Assembly (NCBI RefSeq): GCF_000281045.1
Contig: NW_008246096.1
Span: 386,338 to 422,163, forward strand
Source of the DNA: Saprolegnia diclina VS20
Taxonomy: Eukaryota; Oomycota; Saprolegniomycetes; Saprolegniales; Saprolegniaceae
DNA: 35,826 nucleotides
Reading direction: 5' to 3'
Below are positions 32,314-35,826 of this stretch, piece by piece. Each line of letters begins with the position of its first letter. Position 1 is the first letter of the stretch. The notes under the pieces are model-generated. The model did no database searches, was not told where the DNA came from, and was given only the letters and a program-made list of their open reading frames with translations. The translations under genes and the position numbers were made by a program.

Positions 32314-33294
32314 ATGAACTTTGAGCTCGAAGAGACAGTCCGAGCGTACGTGGCCCGCGCCGACGTGATCCCAGGTCGCGACCACAGCGACGCGGTCGTC
32401 TCGGCCGTGCGCCTCTCGGGCGGCCTCGTGAACCACGTGTGGCGCGTCACCTTTGCCTCGGGCAGCACGGTCGTTCTCAAGCAATTCCCGGCAACCGTCA
32501 AATGGAACCCGAGCCTTCGACTGCCCACGCAGCGGTCCGAGGTCGAGCACTGCGCGCTCACGTGCATGGAAGCCCAGTGCAAGGTGCGCGACGGCTGGTC
32601 GACGCCGTACCCGATCTTCTATGACCGAGAAGAGAGCGTCGTCATCATGTCGGACGCCGGCGATGCGCACGTCACGCTCTTTGATTTGCTGCGACACGAC
32701 CACGGCGCACCACCAGCGCTAGACTTTGTGGCAGCCGCCGTCGCCGAGTTTGTGGCGAGTGTCCACGACGTGGTCGAGCCCATGGCGCCGGCCGAGCACA
32801 TGTCGCCCATTTTGATCTCGCTCCACGAAGCTGCGCGTCCGTCGCTGGTCAAAGCTCTTGGCGAAGAGGAAGGCGCGGCGTGGTATGCACGCAGTCTTGC
32901 CGCACGCAACGTGCTACAGCAATGGATCTTTGGCGATCTCTGGCCAAGCAGCGTCCTCGTCGACGTGCTTGGACAAAGCGTGAGCGTCGTCGACTGGGAG
33001 TGCTGCCGCCTCGGGCATGTGGGTATGGACGTGGCGCAAATGGCCGCGAACCTCCACCTCATGACGCTTGGCACGCCATTCCACAACGAAGAGTCCAAGG
33101 GTGTTTTAACCGCCTTTATCGCAGCCACGCAAGCGTCCCGCGCCTTTGACAAGACGTTTGATTACGCCGGCGCGTTCGTGGGGCATGTCGCAATGCTGGT
33201 GGTGTACCCGCATTGGGAGCTGCCGAATGGCGCCGACGAGGCCATTGTACAAGCGGCGCGTGACGCTGAGGCGTTGTTTGCTGTCGTTGCTTGA
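32314..33294 (+). CDS. APH / choline-kinase-fold phosphotransferase
   Basis: A small-molecule kinase of the aminoglycoside-phosphotransferase-like fold; the substrate cannot be read from sequence. One exon, 326 aa. Landmarks: a Gly-rich start with LSGGLVNHVWRV, Lys56 in VVLKQF (ATP-binding Lys), the catalytic loop FGDLWPSSVLVD (Asp208) and the metal motif VVDWE (Asp227). In the usual loop (HGDxxxxN) the first residue is His and the last Asn; here they are Phe and Ser213. Asp208 and Asp227 are kept, so activity is plausible, but metal binding may differ. The DVAQMAANL stretch after the metal motif also fits the family. No signal peptide, so probably cytosolic. Confidence 0.85.
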   Translation: MNFELEETVRAYVARADVIPGRDHSDAVVSAVRLSGGLVNHVWRVTFASGSTVVLKQFPATVKWNPSLRLPTQRSEVEHCALTCMEAQCKVRDGWSTPYPIFYDREESVVIMSDAGDAHVTLFDLLRHDHGAPPALDFVAAAVAEFVASVHDVVEPMAPAEHMSPILISLHEAARPSLVKALGEEEGAAWYARSLAARNVLQQWIFGDLWPSSVLVDVLGQSVSVVDWECCRLGHVGMDVAQMAANLHLMTLGTPFHNEESKGVLTAFIAATQASRAFDKTFDYAGAFVGHVAMLVVYPHWELPNGADEAIVQAARDAEALFAVVA

Positions 33295-34174
33295 GACTTT
33301 TGTACTCTATTTTTGTCAAATTTCATACTAGTACTTGTACATTCCAGCTTCTTCGTTCCATGTGGGCTCGATAGCCCATTGATTCGCCGTACATAGTTGA
33401 ATAGTTGCCCGCGTGCTGAAGTGGGTCGTAGATCACAGCGAGACTGCCTGCAACTCGCGAGAAAGGAGTTCTATGTCACTGACAGGGGTGATCACTCGGG
33501 TCGCTCCCATCACATGCTACTTCTAGTTCCGACGTCGCAAGCTCCGACGTACTAACGTTAGCCGAAGCAGAAGGATGGACACTCCGAGTGACGAAGGCCG
33601 AGCTGTGTCCAATCGTTCGACTAGAATTTTGTTGACAACCCAACGCGTTGACGTGGCGTGCACGTAGTGTAGTTTCGTACTGTCTTTGGCTCGAACGCAG
33701 CAACCGAGTCTTCCACTTAAGCAACGGCGCTCAAAAGACTTTCCGCCGATGCGCCTATGGTCGAGGCAGCTACTAACTAGGCAGCTACTATCTAGCACGC
33801 GCTTGCACAACAATTGGCTCGTCGAGCCGTGGCGCCATCGCTCGCCGCTAATCTCTCCGCGACGTCCCTTGGCCCTATCGCGTTCCTCGCACAGTCCCGC
33901 AACAAGGCTACTAACACACCTAGTTTGACGCCTTGCCTCACAATCGCTTTAGGAGGTGAGCTCTGATTGCATGGCTATGATTCAATTCAGTATAAACTCT
34001 GTGTGCGGCTGCTGTGTGTAGCACGTGTTTGGCACAGCCGGTCCATGCACGATCATATCATGCGTGGACCGGCTGTTGGCGTTGCATTTTGGGAATGCAT
34101 AGTGTCGTGCACCTCATGGTTGTGGCTGTGTCCTACTGGACCAAAAAGACATTTTCATTTTTTTATTAGTCATG
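33295..34174. other. Intergenic region with repeat relics
   Basis: No supportable gene. It contains the second copy of a short dispersed repeat (33675-33720), a small direct repeat (GGCAGCTACTA, twice, about 33766-33796) and an imperfect 16-bp hairpin at 34034-34076. Together these suggest decayed mobile-element sequence. Confidence 0.5.
34034..34076. repeat. 16-bp inverted repeat (hairpin)
   Basis: ACAGCCGGTCCATGCA pairs with TGCGTGGACCGGCTGT across an 11-nt loop, with a single mismatch. No T-run follows, so it is not an obvious terminator. It could be a protein-binding palindrome or a transposon remnant. Confidence 0.75.
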
Positions 34175-34855
34175 TTATGCTTCCTGGGCTAGGTGCTTGA
34201 GGCGTGCCTCGCGCAGGATCCGAATGGCGGCCTCGCCGATCGAGTTCCGGGAAGGTTCCCATGTGGCAGGTGCCACTTTGTGGGTCTTTGGTGGCACCTT
34301 TGTGGTGGCAGGAGCCGCTTTGGCTAGCTGCGTGGTGTTCTTTGAGGCAGGTGCCGCTTTGCGCAGTGCCGCTTTTGTGACAGGCGCCGCTTTGGGTCGA
34401 GACACCACTGTTTTGGTGGCAGGTGCCGCTTTTAGTTGTGTGACGCCCGTGACAGGCGTCACTTTGGGCTGAGGCACCGCCGCCGTTTTAGTGGCAGGTG
34501 CCGCTTTGGGTTGTGTGACAGCCGTGACAGGCGCCACTTTGGGCCGAGACACCGCCGTTTTGGTGGCAGGTGCCGCTTTGATATGTGTGACAGCCGTGAC
34601 AGGCGCCACTTTGGGCTGAGGCACCGCCGCCGTTTTGGTGGCAGGTGCCGCTTTGGGTTGTGTGACAGCCGTGACAGGCGCCACTTTGGGCCGAGGCACC
34701 GCCGTTTTGGTGGCAGGTGCCGACTTGACCGGATGGATCCGGTTTATTTGCGGCCGGAACGTGCACCCCGCCATTTCCCGGGCGAGCTTGAGCGTGGCAC
34801 GTTCCGAGAAGATGCTGGAGCGAGGGGCGGAGAGGCGATCGAATACGGTTGTCAT
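34175..34855 (-). CDS. Lys/Ala/Pro tandem-repeat protein
   Basis: I do not recognise a named family. One exon, 226 aa, from the ATG at 34855; the frame extends upstream only to a TTG. The N-terminus carries FSERATLKLAREMAGCTFRP, ending in the CTFRPQIN motif that occurs in many protist repeat and coiled-coil proteins. Residues about 47-200 are tandem repeats of some 24 aa on the theme KAAPATKTAVPRPKVAPVTAV, which is basic, disordered and similar in composition to linker-histone tails. The C-terminal SIGEAAIRILREARLKHLAQ is helical. Nucleic-acid or cytoskeletal binding is possible, but this rests on composition only. Because the array is young it may vary between strains. Confidence 0.65.
   Translation of the reverse strand: MTTVFDRLSAPRSSIFSERATLKLAREMAGCTFRPQINRIHPVKSAPATKTAVPRPKVAPVTAVTQPKAAPATKTAAVPQPKVAPVTAVTHIKAAPATKTAVSRPKVAPVTAVTQPKAAPATKTAAVPQPKVTPVTGVTQLKAAPATKTVVSRPKAAPVTKAALRKAAPASKNTTQLAKAAPATTKVPPKTHKVAPATWEPSRNSIGEAAIRILREARLKHLAQEA
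34270..34730 (-). repeat. About 72-bp coding minisatellite
   Basis: Near-identical units of 72-75 nt, such as those around 34490-34560, 34561-34635 and 34636-34710, make up the repeat part of the Lys/Ala/Pro protein. Shorter, more diverged units lie toward 34270. Unit lengths are multiples of three, so the frame is preserved. Confidence 0.85.
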
Positions 34856-35283
34856 CTTGTCCGGATAACGTGCAATTGGTGATTTCGAGTTGAGAGTAGC
34901 AGCCAATGCGAATCGGAATCCAATTTCGCGCTACCGCTCATTTCATTGGGCGTCGCTTCGATCCCCGTCACAGCAGCACTTTTGTCACATATATCACTGG
35001 CGCGTGCATGTACATAAACGTCATGAAAAAAACGCCGAAAAGTGCAGCGCATACGGCGGCGCACGCAACGTAACCGCAGCCCCACATGGTATGGGACGAG
35101 GTGCAACTGTGCGAAAACGGCTGTTGCATCTGAAAATCCAAAAATCCAAAAATCCAAGCTTGAAGAGGTCCAGCGGTCGTCGCAAGCGCAGGTGATGCAG
35201 CCACGGCCGAGACCAAGGCCCCAAGAGAGCGTGCGCGAGGTTCTTCCAAGCTGTGCCAACGAGGATGCGCCGATGCTGCAGGC
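34856..35283. other. Intergenic region, no supportable gene
   Basis: No frame here has a recognisable product. It holds a short AAAATCC tandem run (35135-35158). A CCAAT (about 34901-34906) lies near the start of the minus-strand repeat protein. Confidence 0.45.
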
Positions 35284-35593
35284 TTTCTTCTGTCCTGGGA
35301 TGCAACTCGTACAGGCAGGCTTGGCGCGTCCAAATAGCAGTGCCAATAATTATTAGTGATGCCCTGTACAGGCATGGTATCGGCCGCCGCCTACCCGACA
35401 CGCGCTCGCGCTCGGATGGACGGGCGGCAGCGGCAGCGGCGACGAGCGCAGACAGTCCATCCGAGTGCGAGCGCGTGTCGGGCTAGGCGGCGGCCGATAC
35501 CATGCCTGTACAGGGCATCACTAATAATTATTAGCACTGCTATTTGGACGCGCCAAGCCTGCCTGTAAGAGTTGCATCCCAGGACAGAAGAAA
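35284..35593. mobile_element. 310-bp foldback (long inverted repeat) element
   Basis: The left arm (35284-35420) and right arm (35456-35593) are inverted copies of about 137 bp with only a few mismatches and one single-base indel, separated by a 35-nt GC-rich spacer. Outer ends read TTTCTTCTGTCCT and its complement. The arms stop abruptly at both outer ends, as terminal repeats do. I could not find a clear target-site duplication. It codes for no recognisable protein, so a non-autonomous foldback or MITE-like element is the likeliest reading. Confidence 0.7.
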
Positions 35594-35826
35594 TCCATTT
35601 GAACAATGCGAAAGTCCCCTACAATATTGCAATGCAGCCGCTTCATGGAGCGCGTATGGATGCCAACTCCGTCGTCTCGTTTCCTTTGCAGCTTGGACGT
35701 CTTGTCAAGTGGAGAAAAACACGCTTTGATGGGATTTTGTCTCCTAGGTCGTCTTCCCATTGCTCCAAGTTACTGGTTGCTCAGCGCGCGGGAACCACTT
35801 CAGCGAGCTGGTAGAGCACACAGACT
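35594..35826. other. Window-end sequence, unassigned
   Basis: Nothing is supportable here. The last 45 bases (AGCTGGTAGAGCACACAGACT at the end) resemble the D-arm and start of the anticodon arm of a tRNA, but the D-stem does not close and the rest is outside the window. Confidence 0.3.

Noticed and set aside
34852-35346. 164-codon minus-strand frame running into the foldback arm
   Set aside because: It crosses the inverted repeat, has an odd composition and no domain.
35785-35826. Partial tRNA at the window edge
   Set aside because: GGTAGAGCACACAGACT is tRNA-like, but the D-stem does not pair and the anticodon is outside the window, so it cannot be called.

Overview
The window reads as nuclear DNA of a protist-like eukaryote with compact genes, most probably an oomycete (water mould). 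Genes are GC-rich with C/G-ending codons, and most are split by very short introns (about 40-76 nt, typically GTACG-like donors and TAG acceptors). The gene content (plasma-membrane Ca2+-ATPase, Slo/BK-like channel, class II photolyase, Trm1, USP32-type protease, UNG) fits a free-living eukaryote. The oomycete assignment is inference; no rRNA or other species marker is present.

Layout. 1-2091 (+): 3' part of a PMCA-type Ca2+ pump. 2761-6516 (+): an 11-exon Slo/BK-family channel whose pore lacks the K+ filter signature. 7210-8854 (+): class II CPD photolyase. 9284-12547 (-): a complete second copy of the Ca2+ pump, about 99% identical and inverted relative to the first, so channel and photolyase sit between inverted repeats. 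12548-14575: about 2 kb without a supportable gene. 14576-16647 (-): Trm1 tRNA dimethyltransferase with a probable optional mitochondrial leader. 17240-21942 (+): a 13-exon USP32-like deubiquitinase with candidate lipidation signals at both ends. 22032-23261 (-): intronless M20D amidohydrolase. 23964-25964 (+): intronless secreted Gly/Tyr-repeat single-pass membrane protein. 26272-30329 (-): a very large unknown helical protein whose C-terminus is a uracil-DNA-glycosylase-like domain with broken catalytic motifs. 30549-31598 (-): the intact UNG just upstream on the same strand. 32314-33294 (+): APH/choline-kinase-fold kinase. 34175-34855 (-): Lys/Ala/Pro repeat protein. 35284-35593: a 310-bp foldback palindrome.

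Relations between genes. The pump and the Slo-like channel both concern Ca2+ signalling at membranes, and photolyase and UNG both repair DNA, but gene order does not imply co-regulation in such a genome. The most novel item is the UNG pseudoenzyme fused to an approximately 1,065-residue unknown protein beside the active UNG. Next come the Slo-like channel with the filter GYG replaced by NYP, and an oddly homopolymer-smoothed 3' flank on the second Ca2+-pump copy that looks like a sequencing or consensus artefact.

Exon boundaries were worked out by eye from reading frame, GT/AG sites and family homology. Every multi-exon model given closes in frame, but none has transcript support.
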